Positions 16,323 through 26,527 of a stretch of DNA of 64,000 nt are shown here, piece after piece. The position numbers were made by a program, and so were the translations under genes. Below the pieces are notes generated by a model. The model was not told where the DNA came from, made no database searches, and worked only from the letters and a program-made list of their open reading frames with translations. The stretch comes from Marinobacter salsuginis. Its GTDB lineage: Bacteria; Pseudomonadota; Gammaproteobacteria; Pseudomonadales; Oleiphilaceae. Position 1 is the stretch's first letter, and each line of letters opens with the position of its first letter. The DNA lies in the NCBI RefSeq assembly GCF_009617755.1, contig NZ_BGZH01000001.1, positions 1,116,001 to 1,180,000 of the forward strand. The letters are read 5' to 3'.

Positions 16323-17054
16323 TCAGAAACCATAGATAAGCGAAAGCGACGTTTCCGTGTCGGTGTTTTCAGAGCCTGCGGGCGGATCCGACAGATGCTT
16401 GACCCGGAACGCAGCCTTCATGGAGAGGTTTCCCACCACATTCGCCTGCAGTGACGTTTCCGACTCGGTGACCGTGTTGTTCTCATCCAGTCCGATTTCA
16501 GTACTCAGCTTCTGACGGAACAGTGAGTTCTCCGACAGCGCATAATCAAACTGGCCTGCCAGGCGGGCGATCGCCTCTTCTTCGGCATCCTCGCCCTGGG
16601 CATTCACCGTTTCCAGTTTGTTGTAGCGATAACCGCCACCGACAGAGAGATCCAGGAAGGAGCGCTCGCCGGATGTCCACACACGGTTCCCATAACCCGT
16701 CGTCACTGAAGATTCGAAATCGTAGCCGGAGAACCGGTCGTCCTCGTAGGAGCCCCGGAGGAACCAGTACTGGTTCTCTGCGAACTTGTAGTCAGTTTCG
16801 AGGGCGGCCAGATACTTCTCGGCTGTGGTTTCGTCGTCGGTCTCGGAATAATTGGTCCGAAACTCGCCCGTGTTGCGCCAGGTTTCGACTTCATGGATCA
16901 GCCCCAGGCGCCCCTTGATGTTGGTCTCTTCGGTATTGCCCGAGGTGATCAACACACCCAGCTCCGTTTCACCCTTCCAGTTGTCTGCCTCCTGCGCACT
17001 GGCAAAGGGCGCGATAACAACTGCGGTAATAGCTACTGCCTGTCGTAAATCCAT
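16323..17054 (-). CDS. DUF481 outer-membrane protein (YdiY-like)
   Basis: A 243-residue secreted protein with a signal peptide (to about AQEAD) and alternating beta strands ending in a C-terminal SLIYGF, an outer-membrane beta-barrel signature with terminal Phe. WKGETELGVLITSGNTEETN at the mature start is the DUF481 hallmark (E. coli YdiY, salt/acid-induced). Function unknown; probably a small outer-membrane barrel. Confidence 0.85.
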   Translation of the reverse strand: MDLRQAVAITAVVIAPFASAQEADNWKGETELGVLITSGNTEETNIKGRLGLIHEVETWRNTGEFRTNYSETDDETTAEKYLAALETDYKFAENQYWFLRGSYEDDRFSGYDFESSVTTGYGNRVWTSGERSFLDLSVGGGYRYNKLETVNAQGEDAEEEAIARLAGQFDYALSENSLFRQKLSTEIGLDENNTVTESETSLQANVVGNLSMKAAFRVKHLSDPPAGSENTDTETSLSLIYGF

Positions 17055-17075
17055 GAAGTCTCCTTTCCGGGTTGG

Positions 17076-18098
17076 TCAGGCCCTCTCGGTGCTGCTCGCC
17101 CTTTCGCCCTCCAGGCTTTTGCGGGCCTGACGTTCTCTTTCAGCCTTTTTCCGGGCCTTGCGCTCGGCGATGATGCGCGCCGCTTCGCCGCCAACGTGGG
17201 CCTCACCTCGCTCCTCCGCCAGACGCATCTGGCGTTCACGCTCGGCAAACCGGGCCTTCTGCTCTTCGGTCAGCGAATCGATGCACTGGTGGCAGCTCAC
17301 ACCCTGCTCATACTCGGGACGCTGCTTGTCTTCCTCGGTGATCGGCCGGCGGCAGGCATGGCACTGGTCGTAATCGCCACGCTCCAGTCGATGGTTAACC
17401 GTTACCCGATCATCAAAAACAAAGCACTCTCCGTGCCACAGGCTCTGCTCTTCCGGTACCTCTTCCAGATATTTCAGGATGCCGCCCTTGAGGTGATACA
17501 CCTCCTCGAAACCCTGTTCCTTCAGATACGCGGTGGATTTCTCGCAACGGATACCCCCAGTACAGAACATGGCGACCTTTTTGTGTTTCGAAGGATCCAG
17601 GTTCTGCTTCACGTATTCCGGGAACTCCCGGAAGGTATCGGTGGCCGGATTGACGGCATTTTTGAAGGTGCCGATTTCCACTTCGTACTGGTTGCGGGTA
17701 TCCACCAGCACAACCTCAGGATCGGAAATCAGATCATTCCATTCCTTCGGATCAACATACGTGCCAACAATCCGCTTCGGATCGATACCCTCCACACCCA
17801 TGGTGACAATCTCTTTCTTGAGCTTCACTTTGGTGCGTTTGAACGGCTGGATGTCCACAAAGGACTCTTTGTAATCAATGCCGTCGAACCGCTCGTCGCT
17901 GGCGATCCAGGCTTTCACGGCATCAATGCCCTCTCGGCTGCCAGCAATGGTGCCATTGATGCCTTCGCGCGCCAGCAGCAAAGTGCCATGCACGTCTTTC
18001 TCAAGCATCAGGTCCAGCAGGGGCTGGCGGAGGGATTTGAAATCATTCAGAACTGCGAACTTGTACAGTGCGCAGACAACAACGTTGTTGCTCATCAT
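17076..18098 (-). CDS. trhO: tRNA uridine(34) hydroxylase TrhO (rhodanese family)
   Basis: A 340-residue cytoplasmic enzyme that hydroxylates U34 of tRNAs to 5-hydroxyuridine using molecular oxygen, the first step of wobble (m)cmo5U formation. It has the N-terminal UPF0176 domain ([17 protein letters not shown]), a rhodanese domain with the reactive loop [10 protein letters not shown], and a C-terminal cysteine-rich zinc-like segment (CHACRRPI, then CHQC). A Lys/Arg/Glu-rich tail of about 50 residues ends the protein. The start is the ATG at 18098, with a ribosome site (GGAG) upstream. Confidence 0.9.
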   Translation of the reverse strand: MMSNNVVVCALYKFAVLNDFKSLRQPLLDLMLEKDVHGTLLLAREGINGTIAGSREGIDAVKAWIASDERFDGIDYKESFVDIQPFKRTKVKLKKEIVTMGVEGIDPKRIVGTYVDPKEWNDLISDPEVVLVDTRNQYEVEIGTFKNAVNPATDTFREFPEYVKQNLDPSKHKKVAMFCTGGIRCEKSTAYLKEQGFEEVYHLKGGILKYLEEVPEEQSLWHGECFVFDDRVTVNHRLERGDYDQCHACRRPITEEDKQRPEYEQGVSCHQCIDSLTEEQKARFAERERQMRLAEERGEAHVGGEAARIIAERKARKKAERERQARKSLEGERASSTERA

Positions 18099-18239
18099 TT
18101 TCTCCTGCGGGCCGGATCGTAAATCCGGAGCATGGTTTCGGGACTGTTAAAACGTCTCAGAGGCCGGAGCCTGGGAGGGCGCAAATTTTAACCAAGTCAG
18201 GCTCACGATCAAGTGCGGGGTTACCCTTGGAGCAAAGCG

Positions 18240-18971
18240 TCAGTCCGCCTCATTGGCCAGTTCACGCTCAACCACGGCAGAAAGTTGACCCCAGCCGGGA
18301 CGAGTCAGGCGGATGTTATCCACCAGAACCGTTGGTGTGCTGGTGACTCCTAGTTGCATGGCCACCTGGCGGCTCTGCTCGACAGCTTCACGGTGCAACT
18401 CGGTAGTCATGCACCGGCGGAAGCGCCGCTCTTCCAGGCCCAGATCACCGGCGTAACGGGTGAAGGTGGCAACCGGATCGTTCGAGCCGCTCCATTCGGT
18501 CTGGGAATCGTACAGGCGATCGTGCATGGCCCAGTAGGCGTCCTGATCGCCGGCACAGCGTGCTGCCTGGGCAGCGGGCATGGCGTTCTGGTGCTGTTGC
18601 AGCGGTAGATCAAAGTAAACGAAGCGAACCTTGCCAGCGTCCACGTATTCCTCTTTCAGCTGCTTGCTGGCAGAGGAAAAGTTTCCGCAGGCGGGGCACT
18701 GGTAGTCGGCAAATTCACGCACCACTACGGGGGCATCCTCGGGGCCAACAGAGACGCCGTACTGGTCCAGTTGGGCCGGGAAATCATCGGCATTGGGGGC
18801 GGCGACGGGCAGTTCGTCAGAGGTCGGCTCGGGTGCGGCGGTCAGGAAAAAGACACCGAGGAGCACGGCGGCCAGAACCAGCAGACCAATACCGGCATAC
18901 AGCGGCTTATTGGATTTTGCTTTTCGGGGAGGCGGTGCGCCGGTTTCCTTGCGACGTTTTGCTTCACCCAT
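18240..18971 (-). CDS. Membrane-anchored DsbA-family thioredoxin-like protein
   Basis: A 243-residue protein with a basic cytoplasmic start (MGEAKRRKETG), one membrane helix (about residues 26-44) and a periplasmic DsbA-type thioredoxin fold. The active site is CPAC in FADYQCPACGNFSS near residue 96, and a cis-Pro loop TSTPTVLV lies near 211. Together with trhO it is transcribed leftward. It is likely a thiol oxidase or disulfide carrier in the cell envelope. The substrate is unknown. Confidence 0.82.
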   Translation of the reverse strand: MGEAKRRKETGAPPPRKAKSNKPLYAGIGLLVLAAVLLGVFFLTAAPEPTSDELPVAAPNADDFPAQLDQYGVSVGPEDAPVVVREFADYQCPACGNFSSASKQLKEEYVDAGKVRFVYFDLPLQQHQNAMPAAQAARCAGDQDAYWAMHDRLYDSQTEWSGSNDPVATFTRYAGDLGLEERRFRRCMTTELHREAVEQSRQVAMQLGVTSTPTVLVDNIRLTRPGWGQLSAVVERELANEAD

Positions 18972-19097
18972 GGAAGGACTCCTTATTCTGTTTATGGTTT
19001 CCGGAATTAATTAGCTCGCGACCGTTTTCAGATCGGGCCAGGCACGCTAAGATCCTTTATATCCTACAAAAGTTCCAACAAAAATTAAGGAATCCTC

Positions 19098-20072
19098 ATG
19101 CCGTTGCCCGCGTCCCTGAAAGACTCTCTCTCACTGCCCCTTGTGGCCGCCCCCATGTTTCTGATCTCTGGCCCGGAACTGGCGCTTGCCTGCTGCAAGA
19201 AGGGCATTGTTGGCAGTTTTCCGGCATTGAACCAACGCACCAGCGAAGGCTTTGAAGACTGGCTCATCCAGATGAATGAGGAGCTGGATGCTTTTCGAAG
19301 CACGAATCCGGATGTAACAACTGCCCCCTATGCCGTGAACCTGATCGTGCACCGGACCAACCCCCGTTGGCAGGCAGACCTTGAGCTGTGCGTAAAACAC
19401 AAGGTACCCATCATCATCACCTCACTGGGTGCCGCCAGCCAGGTGGTGGAGGCGGTGCACAGTTACGGCGGCGTGGTGTTCCACGACGTGACCAACCAGA
19501 AGCATGCCCGCAAGGCTGCAGAAGCGGGCGTCGACGGCATCATCGCCGTGGCAGCGGGTGCCGGTGGCCATGCGGGCACCATCAACCCGTTCGTGCTGGT
19601 GCATGAAATCCGGGAAGTCTTTGATGGCACGATTCTGCTGGCTGGGGGGCTAACCCATGGTGAGGACCTGCTGGCGGCCCAGGCCCTGGGGGCGGACCTG
19701 GCCTATCTGGGCACCCGCTTTATCAACACCTTCGAATCTCAGGCCGACGAGGCCTACCGGAACATGATCATTGAGGCGGTGTCTGGCGACATCATTCATA
19801 CACCGGCAGTATCCGGTGTACCCGCCAGCTTCATGCGCCAGAGTCTGGAGGCGGCTGGCTTCCCCATGGACAAGCTGAACCAGGCCGGCGAGATCAACTA
19901 CGGGGAAAAGCTGAAGCCCATCGATGATGAAGCCAAGGCCTGGAAAACCGTCTGGTCCGCAGGCCAGGGGGTCAGCCAGATCCACGATGTGCTCACCGTC
20001 CCGGACCTGGTGAGCCGCCTGGCCGACGAATACAGAAGCGCCCGGGAACGCCTGCTATCTTCAGGCACCTAA
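19098..20072 (+). CDS. Nitronate monooxygenase (2-nitropropane dioxygenase family)
   Basis: A 324-residue FMN-dependent TIM-barrel flavoenzyme oxidising propionate 3-nitronate or similar nitronates. Visible motifs are [20 protein letters not shown] at the start, the FMN-phosphate segment [14 protein letters not shown] (about 152-165, with the conserved His) and [20 protein letters not shown] (about 179-198). It lacks the fatty-acid module of FabK, favouring nitronate monooxygenase. The stop codon overlaps the tail of the convergent chemoreceptor gene by 4 bases. Confidence 0.85.
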   Translation: MPLPASLKDSLSLPLVAAPMFLISGPELALACCKKGIVGSFPALNQRTSEGFEDWLIQMNEELDAFRSTNPDVTTAPYAVNLIVHRTNPRWQADLELCVKHKVPIIITSLGAASQVVEAVHSYGGVVFHDVTNQKHARKAAEAGVDGIIAVAAGAGGHAGTINPFVLVHEIREVFDGTILLAGGLTHGEDLLAAQALGADLAYLGTRFINTFESQADEAYRNMIIEAVSGDIIHTPAVSGVPASFMRQSLEAAGFPMDKLNQAGEINYGEKLKPIDDEAKAWKTVWSAGQGVSQIHDVLTVPDLVSRLADEYRSARERLLSSGT

Positions 20073-22009
20073 ACCTGGAACTGCGAGGCTTTGTCCTTCA
20101 GCGAGGTCAGTGTCCGGGCAATCTGGCCGCTGGCCTCGTCGGAGCGCTCAATGGCTTCGACCGTCTGACGGGAAGAGCCGGCAATATCGCTCACGCTCAC
20201 ACTGACTTCACTGGCGTGCCGGCCCTGCTCTTCCGCCACGGATGAAATGGCCATGGCCCGATCCTGAAGGCTGCTGAGCAACTGGTTGATGCGATCAAAA
20301 TGCTCATCCGCCCGACGGAACTCTGACGAAGACTCCGCAACCTGCCCCGACACCTCGCCAATGGCGCTCACCGCCTGCCGGCTGCCCTGCTGAAGGCGCT
20401 CGATGATGGACTGGATCTCGGTTGTGGATTCCTGGGTGCGGCTCGCCAGGGTGCGGACCTCATCGGCCACCACGGCAAAGCCCCGGCCGGATTCACCGGC
20501 GCGCGCGGCCTCAATAGCGGCGTTCAGAGCCAGCAAGTTGGTTTGCTCCGCGATGGCACCGATCACTGACAGCACCGATCCGATTTCCTTGCTCTGGTGG
20601 TCCAGCTGATTGACCGCTTCCACGGCCTGCTCAACGTTACGAACCACCTGATCCAGCCGGTTCCGAACTTCCCGGGAAATGCCCGCGGTGGCCTCACTCT
20701 CGGCACTGACGTTGCTGACCGAACCGGCGATATCCTGGATGTTTTCAGCCACCTCGGAAATACTCCGGGACATTGCATCCATGGTGCCGGACACCTCGGC
20801 CACCTCCTGCTCCTGACGATTCACGGCGGAGACCGCACTGCGACTGATATCCCCCTGAGCCTGGGCCTGGCCAGCGGCCGATTCGGCCGACTCCTTGACG
20901 TCGGAAACCAGCTCCTGGATACGGGCAATGAACCGGTTTACACCCTGGGCCATTTCGGTGAGCTCATCCTTGCCTTTCATGGATACCCGGCGGGTAAGAT
21001 CTGCCTCACCATCGGCGATTCCCCAGATCGCCGAGCTTAAACGGAAGACCCGGGGCAGCAATCCGCCACCCAGGACCAGTGCCACGAGCAGGATCAGAAC
21101 CACCACGGAGCCGATTGCGAGCATGCTCAGGTTGGCAGAGAGGCTTGAGGCTTCGGCATTCAGCGCTTCCACAGTGCTCTGGATTCTGGAGCGGGTATCG
21201 GAGTCCATGCCCGCCAGCTGCTGCTGAAGGCGCTGGTTCACCTGTTCGGTTTCCGCCTCCAGGGTGTCGCGAAGGGCGTCTATGCTACCGGTAATCGTGG
21301 CACTGAATTCTTCTTCCAGGGCGGCCAGATCCCGGTTGATGCCTTCCAGGGACAAACCCAGTTTAAGCTGACCAATGGCCGACCCCTGGGGAGCAATATC
21401 AGCGGTAATGATGACGACGTTGGGGTCACGGCTTGCCGCATCGAGGACCCGATTTGCCGCACCACGACCTTCCCCCTGCTCCATTAAGGTGCGTACCCGA
21501 TCATCGGTGCGATCCACATAGCGGGTCAGTCGCTCACCGTACTGGTCGTAGTAAACCGCGAAAAGAACCGACTCTCGGGCGTCGGCCAGTTCCACCAGAT
21601 CAGTCAGGCGGGGGACATCCCGATCCCAGATCAGCGGAGCGGCGACCGCAGCCAGCACATCGGCCAGGCCCTGGGCTTCAGCCATAACAGCGGTTCGAAC
21701 GTTGCCGGCAACGCGTTCCTGTTGGGCAGTTTGCTGGCGGGTGAGCTCGGCGGAGAGTTCTTCGGTGGTCTTCTGCCGCATGGTCTCCAGGCGGGTCCGG
21801 ACATCCTCGCGGGTATCCCCAAACGAGGCGCTGACCTGCTTACTGCTCGCCTCAAGGGCTGACCCTGCGGTGTCGACCAGGCGCTCCACCTGGCTGGAAA
21901 TCAGCCACTGGCTGACCAGAACCTGGACAAGACCGGCAACGACCAGAACTATAAATACCGGCCGCAGAAGGCGGCTTGAGATCAGCCGCCTGATAAAACT
22001 GAGTGACAT
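20069..22009 (-). CDS. Methyl-accepting chemotaxis protein
   Basis: A 646-residue chemoreceptor: membrane helix 1 at about 17-37, a periplasmic domain of about 260 residues rich in heptad-like helices, helix 2 at about 297-318, a HAMP linker ([20 protein letters not shown]) and a cytoplasmic signalling hairpin with the invariant tip [20 protein letters not shown]. The periplasmic part has a dCache-like aromatic/Asp-rich stretch ([18 protein letters not shown]) but the ligand cannot be read. No C-terminal CheR-tethering pentapeptide is present. No che genes are nearby. Confidence 0.92.
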   Translation of the reverse strand: MSLSFIRRLISSRLLRPVFIVLVVAGLVQVLVSQWLISSQVERLVDTAGSALEASSKQVSASFGDTREDVRTRLETMRQKTTEELSAELTRQQTAQQERVAGNVRTAVMAEAQGLADVLAAVAAPLIWDRDVPRLTDLVELADARESVLFAVYYDQYGERLTRYVDRTDDRVRTLMEQGEGRGAANRVLDAASRDPNVVIITADIAPQGSAIGQLKLGLSLEGINRDLAALEEEFSATITGSIDALRDTLEAETEQVNQRLQQQLAGMDSDTRSRIQSTVEALNAEASSLSANLSMLAIGSVVVLILLVALVLGGGLLPRVFRLSSAIWGIADGEADLTRRVSMKGKDELTEMAQGVNRFIARIQELVSDVKESAESAAGQAQAQGDISRSAVSAVNRQEQEVAEVSGTMDAMSRSISEVAENIQDIAGSVSNVSAESEATAGISREVRNRLDQVVRNVEQAVEAVNQLDHQSKEIGSVLSVIGAIAEQTNLLALNAAIEAARAGESGRGFAVVADEVRTLASRTQESTTEIQSIIERLQQGSRQAVSAIGEVSGQVAESSSEFRRADEHFDRINQLLSSLQDRAMAISSVAEEQGRHASEVSVSVSDIAGSSRQTVEAIERSDEASGQIARTLTSLKDKASQFQV

Positions 22010-22136
22010 ACGGACTCCGCTAGCATGTTTGCTTCATGCATCCTGCACAGTCGGCAACAGCGTCCCTGCCTGGCTTGTCCGTATGTATAGCAAAACCCGG
22101 GCCTGAATAGCGCGCTTTTATGTACGGGTTTTGTAG

Positions 22137-23624
22137 TTAATCGTCATCGTCTTCTTCGAGTTCGATTTCGTCGATCACATATCGTGTGCCGACAAACTCG
22201 TACTCGACCTCCACTTTTGGCCTTTGGCCAGCATCAACGAGACCCTGTAATTCGTTACGGGAAATCTGGTCAAAATCTGTGTCCTGAGAAATATGTAGAT
22301 CTACTCCCAACACCTGAATCCGGTCGTTCACCATTTCCGAGATTCGACCGGTTAGCTCAAATTCTCCATCAGGCGACTCATCATCACGCTCGATTTTTAG
22401 AGCCTCCAGATAAATGCTGCCGTCACTCCCTACGCGCTCTATCCCTTCGATTTCCAGCTCACGCGGCAATGCCAGATCGCTCAAAGAAAGACGGGCCTCG
22501 TCATCATCGGTAATGATCGTCAACGGTGTTACCTGCACAAGAGCACCACCCACTCTGAACTGACCAGCCGATAAATCGATTTCCTGAGCGGGACCACCCT
22601 CGAGCTCCGAATCCGCTTCCCGCAATTCGATCTCTTCGGCAGTTACCGAACCATCGGACTCGAAATCGCCTTCGACCTGCACGAGAATTCTCTGAACCAG
22701 ATCAGCGGGTCCAGAGAGTCCATCGAACTCGGTGTCACCTGTCACACGTACCGTAATGCCATTGACCGTAAAGGTGCCTGTTGACTGACTGTAGGCCGAG
22801 GAAACAGGGCCGACGAACTCGATATCGTCATCCGTACCCTGCACGTAACGCCGAGAATCGTCTGGCCTGATTTCCTGCGCCATCAGGGTAGTACCAGAGA
22901 GCGAACCCTCGACTTCCACGGCATTACCATCTGAAAGGTCGGCCAGAGTTAGACCATCAGGCGTTGCGCCGGAGTAATTCACCAACTGAGATCCGATCAT
23001 GAACTCTGTACCTGTCAGGCCGGAGATATTTCCTTCCAACTCCACTGCATTAAGGGAATCAAAATCATCGCTATTGTTCTGCGTCCGAAGACCCAGATAG
23101 CTTGCCCGAAATTCCCCATTCGGCAGGCGCCATCCGGACATACGGACGAACTCATCATTGAAGTTATCGAGAGTCTCAACGGTCATGCCTTTCACGACCG
23201 TCTGGGAGTCAATTCTTACGGTTTGGCCGAGGATCTGAACCGTTGCCGTTTTACTGACAACGTCCCAGGGACTCAGGACCTGCATCGTGCCACGCAAGGT
23301 ATCGTCGTATTCAACAGTCTCCGCGTCGCCGAGCCCTGTCTCTCGCCATTCGCCATCAACCCGAAGGATCATACCGACGACAAGCCTGGATTCCTGATTG
23401 ATTCCATCATCACCGACGACGGTGCGATCTGTACTGAACTCCACACCATTAACAAACACACTCCCGAATCCGGAAACCGGCCCGACACTCGACCCGGTGC
23501 CCCTAATACCGCCATCGGCAACATCCAGGCCTCCCCCACCCGCGCCACCACAGGCGGAAATCACCCCGAAGGCCACGGTTCCGGCGGCCAGCCCGATAAC
23601 ACGATTGCGGATGTGCCGTTTCAT
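22137..23624 (-). CDS. DUF5666 repeat lipoprotein, copy 2
   Basis: About 495 residues. The N-terminus is a lipoprotein signal with lipobox ISAC (Cys25) followed by a glycine-rich linker. The body consists of repeated beta-rich DUF5666 units of about 70-90 residues with recurring GFGSVFVNGVEF, VKGMTVE and VEVEG-like segments, and it ends in an acidic tail. It is a paralogue of the protein at 25003-26463, sharing the GPVSGFGSVFVNG opening, Cys at the same position and the same domain plan. The ATG at 23624 has a good ribosome site (GGAGAG). Probably outer-membrane anchored; function unknown. Associated with DUF6502 genes upstream in the same direction. Confidence 0.8.
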   Translation of the reverse strand: MKRHIRNRVIGLAAGTVAFGVISACGGAGGGGLDVADGGIRGTGSSVGPVSGFGSVFVNGVEFSTDRTVVGDDGINQESRLVVGMILRVDGEWRETGLGDAETVEYDDTLRGTMQVLSPWDVVSKTATVQILGQTVRIDSQTVVKGMTVETLDNFNDEFVRMSGWRLPNGEFRASYLGLRTQNNSDDFDSLNAVELEGNISGLTGTEFMIGSQLVNYSGATPDGLTLADLSDGNAVEVEGSLSGTTLMAQEIRPDDSRRYVQGTDDDIEFVGPVSSAYSQSTGTFTVNGITVRVTGDTEFDGLSGPADLVQRILVQVEGDFESDGSVTAEEIELREADSELEGGPAQEIDLSAGQFRVGGALVQVTPLTIITDDDEARLSLSDLALPRELEIEGIERVGSDGSIYLEALKIERDDESPDGEFELTGRISEMVNDRIQVLGVDLHISQDTDFDQISRNELQGLVDAGQRPKVEVEYEFVGTRYVIDEIELEEDDDD

Positions 23625-23664
23625 AATTGATCTCTCCATACCCGGCATTCCTGGCCGGTCTTTA

Positions 23665-24066
23665 TTAAATAGCATCATTGAAGCGCCTGCGGGGAATGTC
23701 ATCCTCGGATTCATGAACCTGGCCAACTCGGGATGCCCCCGTAAGCCACGGCTGCGCTGGCGCATAGACACTTCGCCTCAGCATGAGGTAACCACTATCC
23801 AGGGGCTCGACCACACCCTTGCGAAGCAGTTCATTGAGAACCACCGTGGGGGCGAAATCAGGATTGGTCGCTTGCACCAGATTGCGGAAAGAATTCGTTG
23901 CGTGATTGTCCATCAACAGCATGACAGGGTCGTGATGCTCATCGAGAAACTCGCTGGAGCTGATCCAGGAACGAATCACCTGTCGGGAAGATGCAGAAAG
24001 TATTGTGCTTGCAAGCTCCGTGGGCTCCCAGCGACAAACAATGTTCGGCTGCCTCGTGAGACTCAT
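23665..24066 (-). CDS. Truncated DUF6502 paralogue
   Basis: About 133 residues that match only the middle of the neighbouring DUF6502 protein: the TILSASSRQVIRSWISSSEF region corresponds to its NRASRVVSGWVHDAGFQ, and VVLNELLRKGVVEPLDSGYL to VLDELLRVGVVSIDGESGRL. It lacks the N-terminal helix-turn-helix-like part and the C-terminal third. It follows the full DUF6502 stop by 5 bases and precedes copy 2 of DUF5666. It could be a remnant of tandem duplication or a small partner protein; the frame is open throughout, so decay is not proven. The ATG at 24066 is used. Confidence 0.6.
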   Translation of the reverse strand: MSLTRQPNIVCRWEPTELASTILSASSRQVIRSWISSSEFLDEHHDPVMLLMDNHATNSFRNLVQATNPDFAPTVVLNELLRKGVVEPLDSGYLMLRRSVYAPAQPWLTGASRVGQVHESEDDIPRRRFNDAI

Positions 24067-24071
24067 AGCAC

Positions 24072-24920
24072 TCAATCTCCTTTCGGCTCTTTACCGGCAG
24101 GCTCTTCAAAGAAGAAGATGCTGACGCCGGTGCGGACCGGATCCCCGGATTCACTGCCAGATTTTTGCCCGGAAATATCGCGATCATGGGGACCAAGCCA
24201 TTTGTCCAGCTGTTCCAGCAGTGCCTGGGACTGGGCAGCGGCATGCTTGCGCCAGCGCTCCATCACTTCCGGAGGGATGTTGTTGTAGGTCAGGGTTCTC
24301 TGGAACAGCGGTGGCTGCCCGGATTCGTTACTGACCAGATTATGATCAATCGTCGCTATGAGATCTGATACGTCTTCACCGAATATCTGGAGCATTTCCT
24401 CACTGTCTCCAGCCGGTACATAGGCCCTTTGCTGCAGGATCAGCCGGCCCGATTCGCCGTCTATCGACACCACGCCGACCCGAAGCAGTTCATCCAGCAC
24501 GGCGCGGGGCGGCATATCACCGCTGTAGCGTTTGACCAGTTCACTGAAACTGCCCGATCCGTCGAAAGACAGCATGGCTGGCTCTCCGTCTTCGGTCTGG
24601 AAACCAGCATCGTGGACCCAACCTGAAACCACCCGGGACGCCCGGTTGGCATGAATGACATCGCGGCTCCCGGTATCTTCCCCTGCCAGGATTTCCCGTT
24701 GGCGTTTTACTTCCTTACGTGTCAGCCCGGTCATAACCGCAGCCCGCGAATCCGTGGGCTTTCGGCGGCCGTCGGCAAAGTCCTCCAGGGCGGCTTCCAC
24801 GTAGGCACGTTTCACCAGCTCCGAGAACTCGCCGAAGGGGATGCCGTTCCGCAAGAGCAACCTCGCCAGAGGGCGCAGAATGCGGAACAGCGCTTGATGC
24901 AGGGGGTTGGTCTTTTTCAT
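24072..24920 (-). CDS. DUF6502 family protein, possible DNA-binding regulator
   Basis: A 282-residue protein. The start MKKTNPLHQALFRILRPLAR and LLLRNGIPFGEFSELVKRAY is typical of DUF6502. Residues about 55-75 (DSRAAVMTGLTRKEVKRQRE) read as a helix-turn-helix, suggesting DNA binding. The middle contains VLDELLRVGVV, and the C-terminus is charged. The palindrome at 24925-24938 ends only 5 bases before the ATG, and no ribosome site is visible, so the mRNA may be leaderless. The same palindrome occurs twice upstream of the DUF5666 gene at 25003-26463. Inference: this protein regulates itself and the DUF5666 gene. Confidence 0.75.
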   Translation of the reverse strand: MKKTNPLHQALFRILRPLARLLLRNGIPFGEFSELVKRAYVEAALEDFADGRRKPTDSRAAVMTGLTRKEVKRQREILAGEDTGSRDVIHANRASRVVSGWVHDAGFQTEDGEPAMLSFDGSGSFSELVKRYSGDMPPRAVLDELLRVGVVSIDGESGRLILQQRAYVPAGDSEEMLQIFGEDVSDLIATIDHNLVSNESGQPPLFQRTLTYNNIPPEVMERWRKHAAAQSQALLEQLDKWLGPHDRDISGQKSGSESGDPVRTGVSIFFFEEPAGKEPKGD

Positions 24921-24924
24921 GTTT

Positions 24925-24938
24925 GGGATTGTATTCCC
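24925..24938. promoter_or_regulatory. Palindromic box upstream of the DUF6502 gene
   Basis: GGGATTGTATTCCC is an inverted repeat of the form GGGAWT-NN-AWTCCC. On the coding strand it contains TACAAT, a good -10 element that would place the transcript start at or next to the ATG. A bound protein would cover the promoter. Confidence 0.55.
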
Positions 24939-25002
24939 ATAGCGACTTCGAAAGCCAGGAGTCGGGCCGACAACTGTCTGGCCCGCACCCTCGGCTCACT
25001 GG

Positions 25003-26463
25003 TCAATCATCATCACTGTCGTCGTCACTGTCGTCCTCGACTTCGACATTGTCGGTCAGTTCGTACTGACCACCGCTGGTCTGGCGGTACTCGATTTCCA
25101 CTTCATCACCAACCTGAGCGCCTGAAAAGCTGTAGCCGTTGCGGAGCACCTCAAGATTCATGATGGTGATCGACTCGGCTCCGATTGCGGTCACCCGTGC
25201 TTCGAGTTCAAAATCGTCATCGTCGTCGTCATCTTCGCGCTCGATGCTGACGGCTTCGAGGAATCCGCCCTCACTGCTGCGCTGGCGGCCTTCAATTTCG
25301 AGATAGTCACCCACTTGCAGGCTCTGGACGTCCTGAACTCGACTGCGACGGTCATCGTCATCATCATCGTCGTCATCGATCAGGGTATTGCTGGTGAGCT
25401 GAACCCGAACGCCACTGACGAGCATGGATTCATCGGCCAGATCAATGGACTCGATGCGACCATCCAGTTCAGCATCGGACTCACGACCTTCGATTTCTTC
25501 AGCGACCAGGATGCCATCGCGGAAATCCCCTTCCACTTTCACAAACAGGCCATCGGCCAGGCTGCTTTCGCGGAGATCGTCGAACTCTGTGCCGCCGTTA
25601 ATCTGAACTCGTACCCCATTTATCGAGAACTGACGGCTGGCAGAGTCATAGTCGTAAATGCTTCCGGAGATTTCGACATCATCGTCATCGTCGAAGAGGT
25701 CATCCTCATCGTCGATTTCCTCGGCCATGATGGTATTGCCGTCCAGGTAGCCTTCCACTTCCACCACGATTCCATCTGCCAGATCATCCAGGGAGAAGTC
25801 GTCATCGCCGACAGCGCTGGTGTAATCGATCAGGAAACCGTTGATGGTGAAAGTTTCGGCGCTTGTATCCAGGTTCGCGACAACGCCTTCAATTTCCACT
25901 TCGTTGTCGTCATCGAAATCAAGGCCGATGGCACGAGCGCCAACAAAGCTGGCCCGGAAGCTGCCATCCTCCAGGCGCCAGGCGCTGACCCTTACCCGAT
26001 ATCCCTGGGGATTGCCGGCGAGAGCCGTCGGGGTGGCGCCACGAAAGACCGTTTTGCCATCCAATGAGATAGTCTGGCCCAGCATCGTCAGGCTTCCGGT
26101 GCGGGTTACATCGTCCCAGCTCATTCCGGAAATCGGGCCGCGCAGGGTATCGTCATAGCTGACCCTGTCGGCCCGGCCTTCGCCACGGTCATCCCAGTCG
26201 CCCTCAACTTTAAGGATCATCCCCTTTTCAAGCTGATCCTCACGTTCGAGACCGTCGTCGCTGCTAACGCTGCCAGTGGTTTCAAAGCGAGTACCGTTAA
26301 CGTAAACACTGCCGAAGCCGGAAACCGCCCCGACACTGGTGCCCGATGAAGTGCCACTGGTAGAGGTGTCTCCCGAGCCACCGCCACCACAAGCGGCGAG
26401 GGCACCGGCCAGAGCCCCTGTCATGGCCAACTTCACTGCGATTGCTAAAGGTTTGCGATTCAT
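25003..26463 (-). CDS. DUF5666 repeat lipoprotein, copy 1
   Basis: A 486-residue lipoprotein with lipobox LAAC (Cys25) and a Gly/Ser/Thr linker, then four to five DUF5666 beta-rich repeats. Each carries a hydrophobic strand, a VKVEGDF- or VEVEGYL-type strand and a MAEEI/VAEEI strand. Long runs of Asp occur (around coding positions 25190-25390 and 25660-25710), and the tail DDSDDDSDDD is highly acidic; calcium or salt-dependent folding is possible. The opening GAVSGFGSVYVNGTRF matches copy 2. Two palindromic boxes lie upstream at 26528-26567. Probably attached to the outer membrane; function unknown. Confidence 0.82.
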   Translation of the reverse strand: MNRKPLAIAVKLAMTGALAGALAACGGGGSGDTSTSGTSSGTSVGAVSGFGSVYVNGTRFETTGSVSSDDGLEREDQLEKGMILKVEGDWDDRGEGRADRVSYDDTLRGPISGMSWDDVTRTGSLTMLGQTISLDGKTVFRGATPTALAGNPQGYRVRVSAWRLEDGSFRASFVGARAIGLDFDDDNEVEIEGVVANLDTSAETFTINGFLIDYTSAVGDDDFSLDDLADGIVVEVEGYLDGNTIMAEEIDDEDDLFDDDDDVEISGSIYDYDSASRQFSINGVRVQINGGTEFDDLRESSLADGLFVKVEGDFRDGILVAEEIEGRESDAELDGRIESIDLADESMLVSGVRVQLTSNTLIDDDDDDDDDRRSRVQDVQSLQVGDYLEIEGRQRSSEGGFLEAVSIEREDDDDDDDFELEARVTAIGAESITIMNLEVLRNGYSFSGAQVGDEVEIEYRQTSGGQYELTDNVEVEDDSDDDSDDD

Positions 26464-26527
26464 CGTTCTTCTCCAGGCTTGTTATTGCGTCCGCGGGCAG
26501 TCACCGAGAACCACCCAAACCCTGATT

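Noticed and set aside
25190..25390. Trinucleotide GTC/ATC tandem repeat
   Set aside because: It simply encodes Asp runs of the DUF5666 protein and is imperfect; not a satellite or CRISPR.
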